Of a stretch of 64,000 nt of DNA, positions 46,951-58,800 are shown piece after piece. The DNA comes from Macrostomum hystrix (Eukaryota; Platyhelminthes; Macrostomidae), in NCBI GenBank assembly GCA_950097015.1, contig CATNEN010000001.1:25163001-25227000 (forward strand), given 5' to 3'. Both the position numbers and the translations under genes were made by a program. Each line of letters opens with the position of its first letter. The stretch's first letter is position 1. The notes below the pieces were generated by a model that made no database searches, was not told the DNA's origin, and worked only from the letters and a program-made list of their open reading frames with translations.

Positions 46951-47352
46951 GACGGGCGGCTTCTTCGCAAAGAATAAATAGCTAATTTACATAGGTGTAG
47001 AACATGTCAGGGTAGCATGCATAATGCACCTAAACTAAGGATTCTGGAAACTCTATGACAGCTTCCTGCTTTTAAAATTTGTCCTTTTATGACGAACAAT
47101 GTTGCAGATTCATTTCGAGACTATTTACAAAAAATGTGTGCATTAGCTTTCTTTCATCCTCAATTATACAGCCGCCTGTGATGCGTTTTGGCATGGTGGA
47201 AGCCAGAAAGCATTCCCTCCATCAAACCCTGCAGAGTGCAGCCTCCTAACCAAGTCTTTATAGTCGCTATCAATCCTGACTTTCGCAGATTTTGAATCGC
47301 CCTAAGTTATAAGAAATTACTGGATTTCTTAGAAATCTCTAAAGCCGCTCCA
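46951..47352. other. 5' flank of the WSC gene
   Basis: AT-rich with no coding signal. Confidence 0.35.
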
Positions 47353-48750
47353 ATGTCGAAAGCTCGAAATTCGACAAAGGCATCAATTGTACTTCTGCTG
47401 GCGTGGATCAGTGTAGCGAGCAGTTCCGTGTCCCCGTATCCTCTAACTCTCCAGCTAAAGTACGCCGGCTGCTACTTCTGCTGGCGTGGATCAGTGTAGC
47501 GAGCAGTTCCGTGTCCCCGTATCCTCTAACTCTCCAGCTAAAGTACGCCGGCTGCTACTTCTGCTGGCGTGGATCAGTGTAGCGAGCAGTTCCGTGTCCC
47601 CGTATCCTCTAACTCTCCAGCTAAAGTACGCCGGCTGCTACTTCTGCTGGCGTGGATCAGTGTAGCGAGCAGTTCCGTGTCCCCGTATCCTCTAACTCTC
47701 CAGCTAAAGTACGCCGGCTGCTACTTCGATGGCGTCGATGCCAAACGCGACCTTTTAGGCCTTCGTGGAGTTAAGTCCCTCGGGGCCATTTTCACAGACG
47801 TCAATTTTCCAGAATTTGTGTTTAGCAGTGAGATGACACTAGAAAAGTGCAGCCAGATCTGCGCAATTGGCCGGTTCCGCTACTTCGGTACTCAGTACAG
47901 GTCCTTCTGCTGCTGCGGCTCGGAGTTCGGCGCATTCGGAATCGCCCCTGAGGCTCAATGCAATGCAAAGTGCGCAGGGTCACAAATATGCGGCGGTGGA
48001 TACGCGAATTCAGTCTACGAGATTTCCTATCACCAAAGTGAGCCATGATCGCTTAACAGTAGAAAGACCACGTAATAGTAACAGTAACAGTAAATTTTGT
48101 GGTTTTTGCCGCCACGCACCCCAATGAGAATCGTTGAATATCTCGACGATGCCGATGTTTTGTGATTCTCGAAGTTATCTCATCAGATTGAGCGGAAAGC
48201 CTTAGCCTCTGTTTTGGATTTTCATGGCGATTGGTTGAATCGGTTGATTGGTTGAATCGGTTGATTGGTTGAATAGGTTGATTGGTTGAATCGGTTGATT
48301 GGTTGAATCGGTTGATTGGTTGAATCGGTTGATTGGTTGAATCGGTTGGTTGGTTGAATCGGTTGGTTGGTTGAATCGGTTGATTGGTTGAATCGGTTGA
48401 TTGGTTGGAGATTTAGAAAAAAGAAAAATGTGGGTATTTAAAATCCCATATTTAATATATGGCAGATACTTATATTATTTTGTTAATCCTTTATTGCGCC
48501 CACAGTTGAATCAACGTTTGCAAAGTTCCTGACAACATCCGTGCCGAGCATCAAGGTCGCCGCAAGCATCCTCAGCCACAGCGGCTGGCTCACCAGAGGT
48601 CTGATCGAGTGCACCGAAGCCTGCAGGGTCAGTCCGGACTGCCAGGGCTGCGCCTTCGTGCCATCCAGCCGCCTGTGCCATCTGCTGAGATTCGTTGCTG
48701 TACCAGCTGAAGTGGCCAACGAAGCGGAGTGGATTTGGGTCAAGCTGTGA
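47353..48750 (+). CDS. secreted WSC plus apple-like protein, signal exon disrupted by 83-bp repeats
   Basis: Exons 47353-48037 and 48506-48750 (phase 1). The first exon starts MSKARNSTKASIVLLLAWIS (signal peptide) and, if a single copy of the 83-bp unit were present, continues in frame into YPLTLQLKYAGCYFDG. With the four copies actually present, the frame from this ATG ends at a TAG at 47497-47499. A frame open from 47569 (GTG) covers the mature protein. The mature part has a WSC domain (YAGCYFDG, MTLEKCSQICA, YFGTQYRSFCCCGSEFG, CNAKCAGSQICGGG) and, in exon 2, an apple/PAN-like segment (CTEACRVSPDCQGCAF, CHLL). WSC domains bind carbohydrate. It is either a pseudogene, a gene with a variable repeat, or an assembly error. 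Confidence 0.7.
47391..47722 (+). repeat. 83-bp unit repeated four times in coding exon
   Basis: Copies start at 47391, 47474, 47557 and 47640 and appear identical. ACTTC occurs at both junctions (microhomology). 83 is not a multiple of 3, but the three extra copies total 249 bp and so restore frame beyond the array, leaving stops inside it. Confidence 0.95.
48230..48410. repeat. 17-bp minisatellite (GGTTGATTGGTTGAATC) in WSC gene intron
   Basis: About 10 copies within the intron 48038-48505. Confidence 0.85.
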
Positions 48751-49539
48751 GGCTCAAGAGTTGCCATTCAACTTTTAAGCCTGATTTATTGCTTTGACAA
48801 ATTTCACGGCTCATCGAGCTCATTAAACACAATTGAACTTTTGAGTACTTAGCTTTTGACCTCAGAACTTGACTATAGATACTTGACTGCACTTTTCCGT
48901 ACGCTATTATGATTTACAGGACTTTTCTGTGCTTTGAAGTACTGTAATTTAGTTAGGTTGACCTTTTTATCGAGTCTATTGACTGATATTTATTGCTTTT
49001 AAATAGGCTTTGTGGGGGATAAAGCGACATTTGATTCTTGATAAGCCTTTGATAAACCTTCACCCGTGCTCTCCCTGTCATCACCTCTCGTTCGATCCGG
49101 CACCGCGGCGGCAGCTTCGCTTCTCACTCACCACTTACGCCACTAACTTCCTCAACGTGCACCAGCCGCTCTTCTGCCCTTCAGTGGGTCCGCTGTCTGT
49201 CTGCCAGCTCTCCAAAGCCCTCCACACTGCGTACGTACAAAAACGCTGGATCGGCAACTAAACCGGGTCCTCGGCACGCCTCCGCCAATGATTGACGCGT
49301 CAGAGACTCAACTGCCGCAGACACACTGACTGAATATACCAATCTACACTCTATTTTATCACCCTAAATCCATGCACCCAATGTGCTGTCGCTTATCGTT
49401 TCAAGCTTTGAAATATAAATTGCCCGCACTCAGCAGCGTGGGGCTCTGAGATAATTTTCGTCTCTCGCGCACTAACATCGACAGTCTAGAATTATTTCAG
49501 AGGCAAATTAACGAATTTAATAGCTTCATGCTTCACAGC
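48751..49539. other. intergenic, possible unrecognised exon
   Basis: A GC-richer open stretch at about 49060-49260 (contains HLSFDPAPRRQLRFSLTTYA) ends in a stop at 49261. No family is recognised and no partner exons were found. Confidence 0.25.
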
Positions 49540-49559
49540 TGCAGCAAGCGCTTCACTCT

Positions 49560-49960
49560 ACTGCGCTGTGAGTAGCCACCAAAGCGTTCTGAATCTTTGA
49601 GTACACCATTGCGAAGTACACCAAAGCTCATTCAAAAGCAGTCAAATGAGATAGCGGAAGACACTCACCCGCCCGTTGCCATGGCAACCATTTTGAGGAT
49701 AAAAGCTGTCTCCGAGCTGCAGCGGGCCAGAGGTGAAATCACAGTGTGCACAGGTATAATGAGCATTGGTGCATAGCAACTCGAAGAGGGATCAGCTGCT
49801 CGGCCTGCAGGACAGCGAAGGTCGAACCGCGCTAGACCTGGCGAGGCAGGGCGGCCAATCAGAGCTGGCCAGCTACATTGAGCGGTGAGTGATCAGTTCG
49901 CTGCTGTACCCGATTCGCAGCATTGCAGCTGGGGTGGCCTGAGCATTGGTCTCAGCCCAG
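49560..49960 (+). pseudogene. broken duplicate of the ankyrin-kinase 5' region
   Basis: 49560-49745 corresponds to the flank of the kinase gene at about 55600-55770. It is joined near 49765 (AGGTATAATGAG) to sequence matching 56272-56510, that is the end of kinase exon 2 (LLGLQDSEGRTALDLARQGG) with its donor and following intron. About 500 bp including the start and most of exon 2 are missing. Confidence 0.8.
49675..49688. promoter_or_regulatory. perfect X-box palindrome GTTGCCATGGCAAC
   Basis: A 14-bp perfect inverted repeat matching the RFX-factor X-box consensus. The functional kinase gene has GTTGCCATGACAAC at the matching place (55689-55702). Confidence 0.5.
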
Positions 49961-50081
49961 CCAATCAGAGCCAGTCAGCTGAAGCTGTCTATCCTCCCAT
50001 CCCACTATACTTTCACACTATACTAAATCTCTAAGATTCGTGCTCCGTGTCTGCGAATGAAACGAATGAGCAATGAGCACC

Positions 50082-51275
<1,194 letters not shown>

Positions 51276-51499
51276 GGTATTTCAGTCTACAGCCTGAATA
51301 CCTGAACCATTTCTTAAAACTGGCTTTATTTTATTGGAAATTCTCGTGAGATTGTTAGGATCTCTTTGTTTAAAAAATTAGAATGGGAAGATGGTTAAAT
51401 AATCAAAACACAAGTATACACCAAAATTTTTTGGGAAAATACGAGTAGCATTACTAAGCTGGCATTTATTAAACTAAACTAAGCTTTATTAATAAACTG

Positions 51500-51835
51500 C
51501 CTTATTAACTAAATAATTTTCTTGGGAAGCCTGCTGGTGGGATATTGGTTGTTTTTTGGGTGGGCATTCGTTGACTGCTAATAAGGAACATTATTATCAT
51601 CTTTAAAAGAACATGAGTTCGCTGCTAAATGGCACATTGCCTGTTTTGGGAACATGGTTTGCCCGCTTGTTTGGAGGTTTGGAGGAAAGCATGATTTATC
51701 GAGGGTCTGCTAAGACTGGAAATTTGTTTGCTGCTAAAGGCAGGATATTAATTGCCTGCTGGGGGGACATTACGAATATTGGTTCGCATCATGCTAAAGG
51801 TAGGACGTTGTTCTCTGCTAAAGGGGGGAACATTG
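51500..51835. repeat. degenerate GCTAAAGG-containing repeats
   Basis: Imperfect copies of TGCTAAAGG(C/T)(A/G)GGA with ATTG and TGCCTG spacers, about 40-55 bp apart. An old tandem array just upstream of the duplicated ankyrin exons. Confidence 0.45.
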
Positions 51836-52337
51836 TTCTACTGCCTGTTTCTGTTTGTTTGCGATGTGAATTTCGCTTTTGATTTCTTCTACGTTGCAGG
51901 GACATGCGGCTGCGAGTGGCAGGATCTCCGGCCTGACAGCCTCGGTGAGTGGCATCTGGGGTGCCGATGTAGCTGCAGATTTGCAACTGCTCAAATTCTC
52001 CACTCGCCTATGCAGGAGGAGGCAGAGCGAGAGGAACTGGAGCGGTTGGCCAAGGCAGGCGACTCGGGGGGGTTGCAGAGAGCGGCGACCCGTGGCAACT
52101 GCGACCTGCCGTACATTTTTGGTCGGACAACGTTAATGTGGGCAGCTGGGAACATCCAGTGCTCTGACGGAGCTCTGTGGCAGCATCTGCTGCAGCTCGG
52201 GGACCCCACCTGTGCTGATGTGGATGCTGAAAGTTGCGTGCACTGTGCAGCCGAGGCTGGCAATTCTGCCGCAGTCTCCCAACTGCTCCATGCCGGAGCC
52301 TCCGCCAACGCCAGGAATTGGAGTGAATCCACGCCTC
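51836..52337 (+). pseudogene. broken duplicate of ankyrin-kinase exons 3 and 4
   Basis: Matches 57405-57920 closely, with splice sites kept. Exon 3 is 10 bp shorter (GAGTGGCAGGATCTCC), which shifts its frame. The ankyrin exon (52016-52335) is open and nearly identical (FGRTTLMWAAGNIQCSDGAL). At about 52335 the match stops inside the exon and continues as sequence found at 61057, 3' of the functional gene. All kinase exons are absent from this copy. Confidence 0.85.
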
Positions 52338-52625
52338 TCAAGCTGATTTGCCACCTTTACCGCTGTGCTGTGTGCGGCCAAGGCAGCTCAGGGCACAGGG
52401 GGCACCATGCCGCGACACTGTCTGGTGGCCAAGAATCGATCGCCGCACTCTATTCTACTGTCTGCAGCAGAACGGCGGAGTTGAAAGATTCAATTGTTTT
52501 TTAAGTCTTTGCTTCAAACTCTACTCGCCGACGGCGTACCATGCAGGAGCTGCTGCTGGCGAATCGGTCATCGAAGCACGCACTCATCAGAGACGCCGGT
52601 CGAACTGATACTGGATCGGTAATCC
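52337..52625 (+). pseudogene. gypsy-type integrase relic
   Basis: Reads DTVWWPRIDR, then with an internal deletion QQNGGVERFN, and in another frame TPVELILDR. These are the integrase motifs vWWPg[IM]D, NG-x-VERFN and sPvELl-x-GR of Ty3/gypsy retrotransposons. The catalytic core between the first two is missing and frames are broken, so it is a dead fragment. Confidence 0.65.
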
Positions 52626-52659
52626 ACTTTAATGACGCATTTACTGGATGCCATCTTTA

Positions 52660-52970
52660 TCCAGTCGCAGCCGCATCTCCCTGCAAAGCAGAAGAAATCA
52701 AATGCGAAATTCTCATCGCACACAAACAGGCAGCAGTTTCAGACAAGCTCATTTTTACTCAGCCTCAAATTCGCTGCATCGGCAAAGTGTTGGGGTCGAC
52801 AAAGCACTGCGGCATGAGAAATGCCAATTCTCAGTGCTGCCAATGTGGCACACACAAATCTGTGCACTGGCCATTGGAGATTTGCTGATTGCATATTTGC
52901 GAATCTCCAAGTTAAGGGAAGTGAAATCTCAGCCAATCAGAATATTGGGGAAGTGAAACTGACATAAACA
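52660..52970 (-). repeat. inverted copy of the kinase intron 2 region
   Basis: Reverse complement of 57470-57260 followed by a match to the reverse complement of about 56770-56690: a segment through GCAAAGCAGAAGAAATCAAA, then AAGCACTGCGGCATGAG and AGGGAAGTGAAATCTCAGCC. It shows that the duplicated block was rearranged by inversion. Confidence 0.8.
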
Positions 52971-53361
52971 CATCGATCATTAATCGATCAATCGGTGTCA
53001 CGAGTTGCGTGGGATCGATATTCACAGAGTGCAAGTTCGAGTGCAAGTTACTTTTTCCAAGTGAAGGTTCACCGGCATCGAAAATTCAAACTAACTGTTT
53101 TGAAAGAGAAACTCTAAACTGTTGTTGCGTTGATTATTTTACCGTCGTTTTGTTAAATACATTTACGCCCATGCACAACTGTCTTTGATCGAGTCATCAG
53201 CGTTAAGCAACCCCAGTTATTGCCTTATGTGAAGCAATGAAATATCTATGGTCAAAAGTGGGTTTTGAAAGCCTTTAAAGCCAGAAGCTGAAGCTACGAG
53301 CGTAAATATGGTTTAGCTGCGTTTTATACTCCACTCATCTGCCGCTCCATTGAAACGAACC

Positions 53362-54845
53362 ATGATCTACGAGGCTTCTACTGGTGTGCCAATAGGTCTT
53401 CTGCACATGTCGCACGGCGACGTTGTCGGCGCTTCTGCCACCGAGATTAGCGAGCGCATTCAACGCGAGGAGGTTATGCAGGACATGATTGATGATCTAG
53501 CCCAGCTGGATTGTGGCGCACTGGAGGAGCTTTTGTGCGGAGAGGATACAGAGCAAGTTCTTCTCAATGAAATGGATCTGATGCAGTTTGACAACACACC
53601 GAAATCCGTTCTGAAGCAAGAGCAATGGGCAGTTCGAAAATTTCAAGAGGTGCTCTCAAGCAAGAACTACTCCGTCAATCTCGAGACTGCCGACATCCAA
53701 CAGTTGGTTACTGCTCTGCGCATATTCTACGCTTTTATGCGCAAGGTCGACGGTGGATACTATGCCCCTGCCTCTCTGGTTACCGCTCGCGCCGGTTTGT
53801 ACCGCTATTTACTTCGCGTACGTGGATTAAACATAATTGAAGATCAACGCTTTGTGAAGGCCAACCTACAACTGAAAGCTACAGCTGCCAAGTTCATCCA
53901 GGAAGGTGGCTCGGTGAAGCAGTTTTGTGCAGTCGAGAAAGCAGACCTAGAGAAATTGCGCGTCTACTTTGACAGGAGTACACCGGTAAAATTACAACAG
54001 GAAATATACTTTGTGTTGGCATTTCACTTTGGACTGCGAGGTCGGGAATGGTTCCGTAAGCTGACGGTAGATTCCATTCAGAGATGTACAATCGATGGGC
54101 GACGCGCATTTAGACTGGCACCTATGGAGACCAAAATGTCCGTGGAAGTTTAGAGACGCGGACTTCAGAAGATCGAAAGCAGAGCGTGCTTGTTGAAACG
54201 TTTGAAAGCAGATGTCCCTATGAGTGCGTGGATCTCTACCTGAAGAAGATCGAAGAGGCAAAGAGCAGAGAAGGGGTGCCAAGCTCTTTGCTGTTCCTAC
54301 ATCCTAGATTGCGAGGGCTAGCCGACTCCTGGTATTTCGCTAAGCAGGTACTCGGCGTCAACACACTCGGAAAATTGATGCGTGTCATCTCAGAAGCGGC
54401 CAAACTAAGCAAAACCTATACTGGGCATTGTCTTCGTGTTACATTGGCAACCGAGTTGAATGCGGCTGGAGTCTCCCTGCGGGATATCAGCGCAGTTACG
54501 GGACACAAAAGCGAGAGCTCAGTGGAAAGGTACATTCGGCACAGCAGAAAGCGCGATGGGGAGATGGTTGCACTGTCGACAACAATCAGTTCCATCGGAG
54601 GGACTAAAATCGCTGCTACAGAGTCGCCCGATGGAGCCCGGCGTGTGACTACGGTCGGCTCTGATGACTCCGAGCTGGTACCAGCCGATACGCAGTTAGC
54701 GAACAGTGCACAGACTGCTGATACTGAGCAGCGAATAGCCGTCGTCGGGCGCAGTTTGGAGACGCAGCAGACGCTTCTGCGATTTCTGGTGCTTTCTACA
54801 ACTGCCAATTTCACGTACACATTAGTAATAAGACATGAGGCATAA
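53362..54845 (+). pseudogene. Crypton-like tyrosine recombinase, one frameshift
   Basis: Two abutting frames, 53362-54153 and about 54140-54845, together cover a tyrosine recombinase of the Crypton/KIAA1958-like (DUF3504) type. Frame 1: N-terminal SAM-like region (VLKQEQWAVRKFQEVLSSKN, LRIFYAFMRKVDGGYYAPAS) and the first catalytic Arg (FGLRGREWFRKL). Frame 2: HxxR (TGHCLRVT), the third catalytic His (TGHKSESS) and the nucleophile Tyr (VERYIRHS). Such enzymes cut and join DNA through a 3'-phosphotyrosine. The frames change near 54140, where frame 1 runs into a TAG at 54151; all catalytic residues are otherwise present. It could be a recently inactivated element, a sequencing error, or a gene with a small unseen intron. 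No terminal repeats were identified. Confidence 0.75.
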
Positions 54846-55588
54846 GAAATAGGTAACTGAGGCATACTGCCTTAACTGCTGTTGCTTCTAATGCTGCTTT
54901 TATTGCTTACATTATACGTTATGCAGTGCTAAATATAGCTTTGAATATCTGGCCTCTAGCGTTTGTTTCGGCCATAGACATTTGAATCGTGCAACAATCA
55001 GGCTTGATTGGTATACCTCTAAAAACCCCTCCAAAATGATACAATAAACTATTGTTGCTATGGTTTAGCATTCTAACAATGGACGCCACGAGTGATCTTT
55101 GCTTATTGTTTACCGATTGTACCATATGAATAATCTCCCATTGTTACATAGCATATGATTTGCATACTAGCAACGCTTCACTGAAAAGTTGATTTTTAAA
55201 GATGTTTCGCAAATTTAACCATAGACTATTGGTTTGATGTGTTGAGTTAAATTTTGGAATTAAAAAAAGCAGAACATTTTGAATTTTTAACTATAATAAC
55301 GCGTTTAACAAGACAATTAATAATGCCAATAAAAATTAATGACTGTTTGTTTCCCTCTTGTACCAAATGAATAATCCCCATTGTAAGATATGTTTTATTT
55401 CCTTGGCCGATACTAAAGTTAACTCTGCACACCAATCGAAATGTTTCATTAAAAGTTATCGTTCTCTAATTATAATATACATCTATCTATAGATCCATCT
55501 ATCATCATTTAAATCAACGTCTGTTTTGTCCCCGCGACAGTGATTTTATTGGTCTAGCTATAGTTATAATTCTAATTTACATATTTCT
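54846..55588. other. AT-rich spacer with short direct repeats
   Basis: Two related segments, TTGTACCATATGAATAATC (about 55117) and TTGTACCAAATGAATAATC (about 55359), each followed by CCCATTGTA-like sequence. No gene. Confidence 0.4.
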
Positions 55589-55688
55589 CACGGCTGCAGC
55601 AGCGCTCCACTCTACTGCTCTGTGAGTAGACACCAAGGAGCACGATTCGAGATCGCTCAAAGGATAAAGCAGCAACACTGGCACGCCA

Positions 55689-55702
55689 GTTGCCATGACA
55701 AC
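55689..55702. promoter_or_regulatory. X-box-like element of the ankyrin-kinase gene
   Basis: GTTGCCATGACAAC, one mismatch from a perfect RFX X-box palindrome, 108 bp upstream of the kinase ATG. Confidence 0.4.
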
Positions 55703-55809
55703 CATTTCGAGCATAAAAGCTGTCTCCGAGCTGCAGCGAGCCAGATGTGGAATAGCAGTCTGCTCACCTTGAGCAGTGCTCAATCTAATCTCTGACTCCA
55801 ATCAGACCG

Positions 55810-58800
55810 ATGGCTGCTCCAGGCGCAATTGAGGACCAGGTGAGGGATCGCAGTGCTCAAATATTGACTGAACCTGCCTACTGACTGTCGCATTGCTGAC
55901 TCTCAGTTGCAGAGAGTCGCCCAGCTGGTCATTCATGGCGACTTTAATCAGGTGCGGCTGGTGGCAAGCACCAATGAGAGGGGATCGAACATCCTGATGC
56001 TGGTGGCCGACGCTCCAGAGACTCCCGTGGAGGCTGAGAAGTGCGTATTGTACTTGGTTGACGAGCTTGGCGCGGATCCGGGAGCGCGTGACGGGGCGGG
56101 CGACACGGCAGCGCATGTGGCTGCCAGACGGAACCACCTGCGGCTGCTGGCGCTGCTGCCGTTCGATGCGAAGTGGCTGCAGAACAAGCGCGGCGCGACA
56201 CCGCTGATGGAGGCAGCTCGGGCCGGCAGCTGGCGAACCGCGAAACACCTGCTGCATCTGCTGAGGCAGTGGAGGTATAATGAGTATGAGGTGCACGGCA
56301 ACTCGAAGAGGGATCAGCTGCTCGGCCTGCAGGACAGCGAAGGTCGAACCGCGCTCGACCTGGCGAGGCAGGGCGGCCACTCAGAGCTGGCCAGCTACAT
56401 TGAGCGGTGAGTGATCAGTTCGCTGCTGTACCCGATTCGCAGCATTGCAGCTGGGGTGGCCTGAGCATTGGTCTCAGCCCAGCCAATCAGAGCCAGTCAG
56501 CTGAAGCCACTGTTGTTTGCATGGCCCAATGGGATTTCATTTCGGTGCAGTCGCTTTTGCATTTCTAGTTTAGCAACTCGAGCTAACTAATAAATCGATT
56601 GGAGATCAGTCAAATGGGAACTTGTCAATCTGGGAAAGCATTAGAGATGCAGGGGAATTTTCTGCATGCAACTGAATTCCCCATGTGTTTATGCTCCCAT
56701 AGGCATATTCACTTCCCTAATATTCTGATTGGCTGAGATTTCACTTCCCTTAACTTGGAGATTCGCTGAAGTGCTCAGAGAAATGCCTGCTGAATGTTCA
56801 GCTGCCTAAGTTTCAGCCCACAGCCTTCAGCTGCCTCAGTTCCAGAGCACAGCCTTCAGCTGCCTCAGATTGCCCGTAGTAGGCGATAGTACAGTGCGAG
56901 GTACCTTTCTTGCAAACTTGCATGAGTTATCGAATTAACATTAGCGAGTCAGACGGTAAGGCCTATGAGGCCTAAAACTCCAAAACCCAGGTCTGCAGAA
57001 AATCAAAATTTGCGAGGCATATATAGCACTTGTACGCATACTGCGCAAGTACCAAATAACGCTGAAAACTGAACAAATATCTATATAAATAAAGCTTGAA
57101 ATGACAATCAAAAATAAAAGACTGATATTGCGGTTGCGTGGAATCAGCCAAAGACGCAAAATTCAGCCAGCGTTCTGAAAAATGTGCACAAAATGAAAAT
57201 AGTGCAACCTTCTGTCTTGTTTAGTAGTCCTTGATGCATCGATAACTTCACAAAGAGCGAACCCCGGAACGTCAAAATCTCCAACGGCCAGTACCACATT
57301 GGCAGCACTGAGAACTGGCATTTCTCATGCCGCAGTGCTTTGTCGACCCCAACACTTTGCTGATGCAGCGAATTTGAGGCTGAGTAAAACTGAGCTTGTC
57401 TGAAACTGCTGCCTGTTTGTGCGCGATGAGAATTTCGCATTTGATTTCTTCTGCTTTGCAGGGAGATGCGGCTGCGAGTAGATGGAAATGGCTACATCTC
57501 CGGCCTGACAGCCTCGGTGAGTGGCATCTTTGGTGCCGATGTGGGTGCAGATGAGCAGATATGCTCAAATTCTCCACTCGCCTTTGCAGGAGGAGGCAGA
57601 GCGAAAGGAACTGCAGCGACTGGCCAAGGTGGGCGACTCGGCGGGGTTGCAGAGAGCGGCGACCCGTGACAACTGCGACCTGCCGTACATTTTTGGTCGG
57701 ACAGCGTTAATGTGGGCAGCTGGGAACATCCAGTGCTCTGACGGAGCTCTGTGGCAGCATCTGCTGCAGCTCGGGGACCCCACCTGTGCTGTTGCTGATG
57801 CTGAAAGTTGCGTGCACTGTGCAGCCGAGGCTGGCAATTCTGCCGCAGTCTCCCAACTGCTCCATGCCGGAGCCTCCGCCAACGCCAGAGGTTGGAGGCA
57901 ATCCACGCCTCTCATGGAGGCAGCCTCGGCGCCCCCCGCCACCGCCGCCGCAGTCGGTCGGGCTCTGCTGGCCGCAGGGTCGGACTGGAGCCTGAAGAAC
58001 AGAAGTGACAAGACTGCGCTGGATTTGGCCACAGAGAAGGAAAATAGCGAACTGGCCGAGCTGCTGCGTGGGTGAGTTGCCAGGGCGACTGATAATGTGT
58101 TTGAGGCTTGCATTATCGCACTGAGTGGGTACGATCAGCGGGCGTAGCTGTTCTCTGTGCGCAGCGGGCGGTCGAGTTCGCCCTTTGTGATGATCGCTGT
58201 GTCTGCATGATGAAGCGAATATGCCCCTCCGTGCTGCTAGCTGCAGTTGAAGACCTATTAGCCATGGTCATGCTGAGTACTGTGTCTCCCCTTACTTATT
58301 TAAACAAGTGGTAAGCGTTAAGCCGAAACAAAGGGCGGATGTTAAGTGTGAGGTTCGAATTCAGAGCAATAGGGGATGACATCTCCAATCTGAAGACAAG
58401 CTCCTGAAAACGGCAGGGTTGCTGCCACCTTGGTCAGAAGGGTCTATTGTCTCGTAAGATTTCTCTCGCCTTAGACATATAAAATAATTAACACAAGAAA
58501 GTCGAGACTCGGAGACAAGTTGTCTGTGGACAAGTTCCGCACAGATAAGAACGCTGCGAACGTGGTGTTAAAGTCCAACATGCGAGACCTCAAGGAATTA
58601 CCTTTGTCCAATGGTTAACCTCCAGAGTTAAACGATTCTAACGCACAAATGAGTATCTTGTCTAAGAGATTTCCTGAAGCCTATGGAGGTTGTTGGTCTA
58701 CTTTTATCCAAAAGATTCTCCTGAAGCTAAACTTAAACTTAAATGTAGGAAACTCTGAACCTCGAATGCCGATAAGGAAACGCTTGTCTAAGCGTAACCT

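Noticed and set aside
49010-49261. Plus-strand 83-codon frame
   Set aside because: Part of it has coding-like composition but no recognised domain or flanking exons; noted only as a possible exon.
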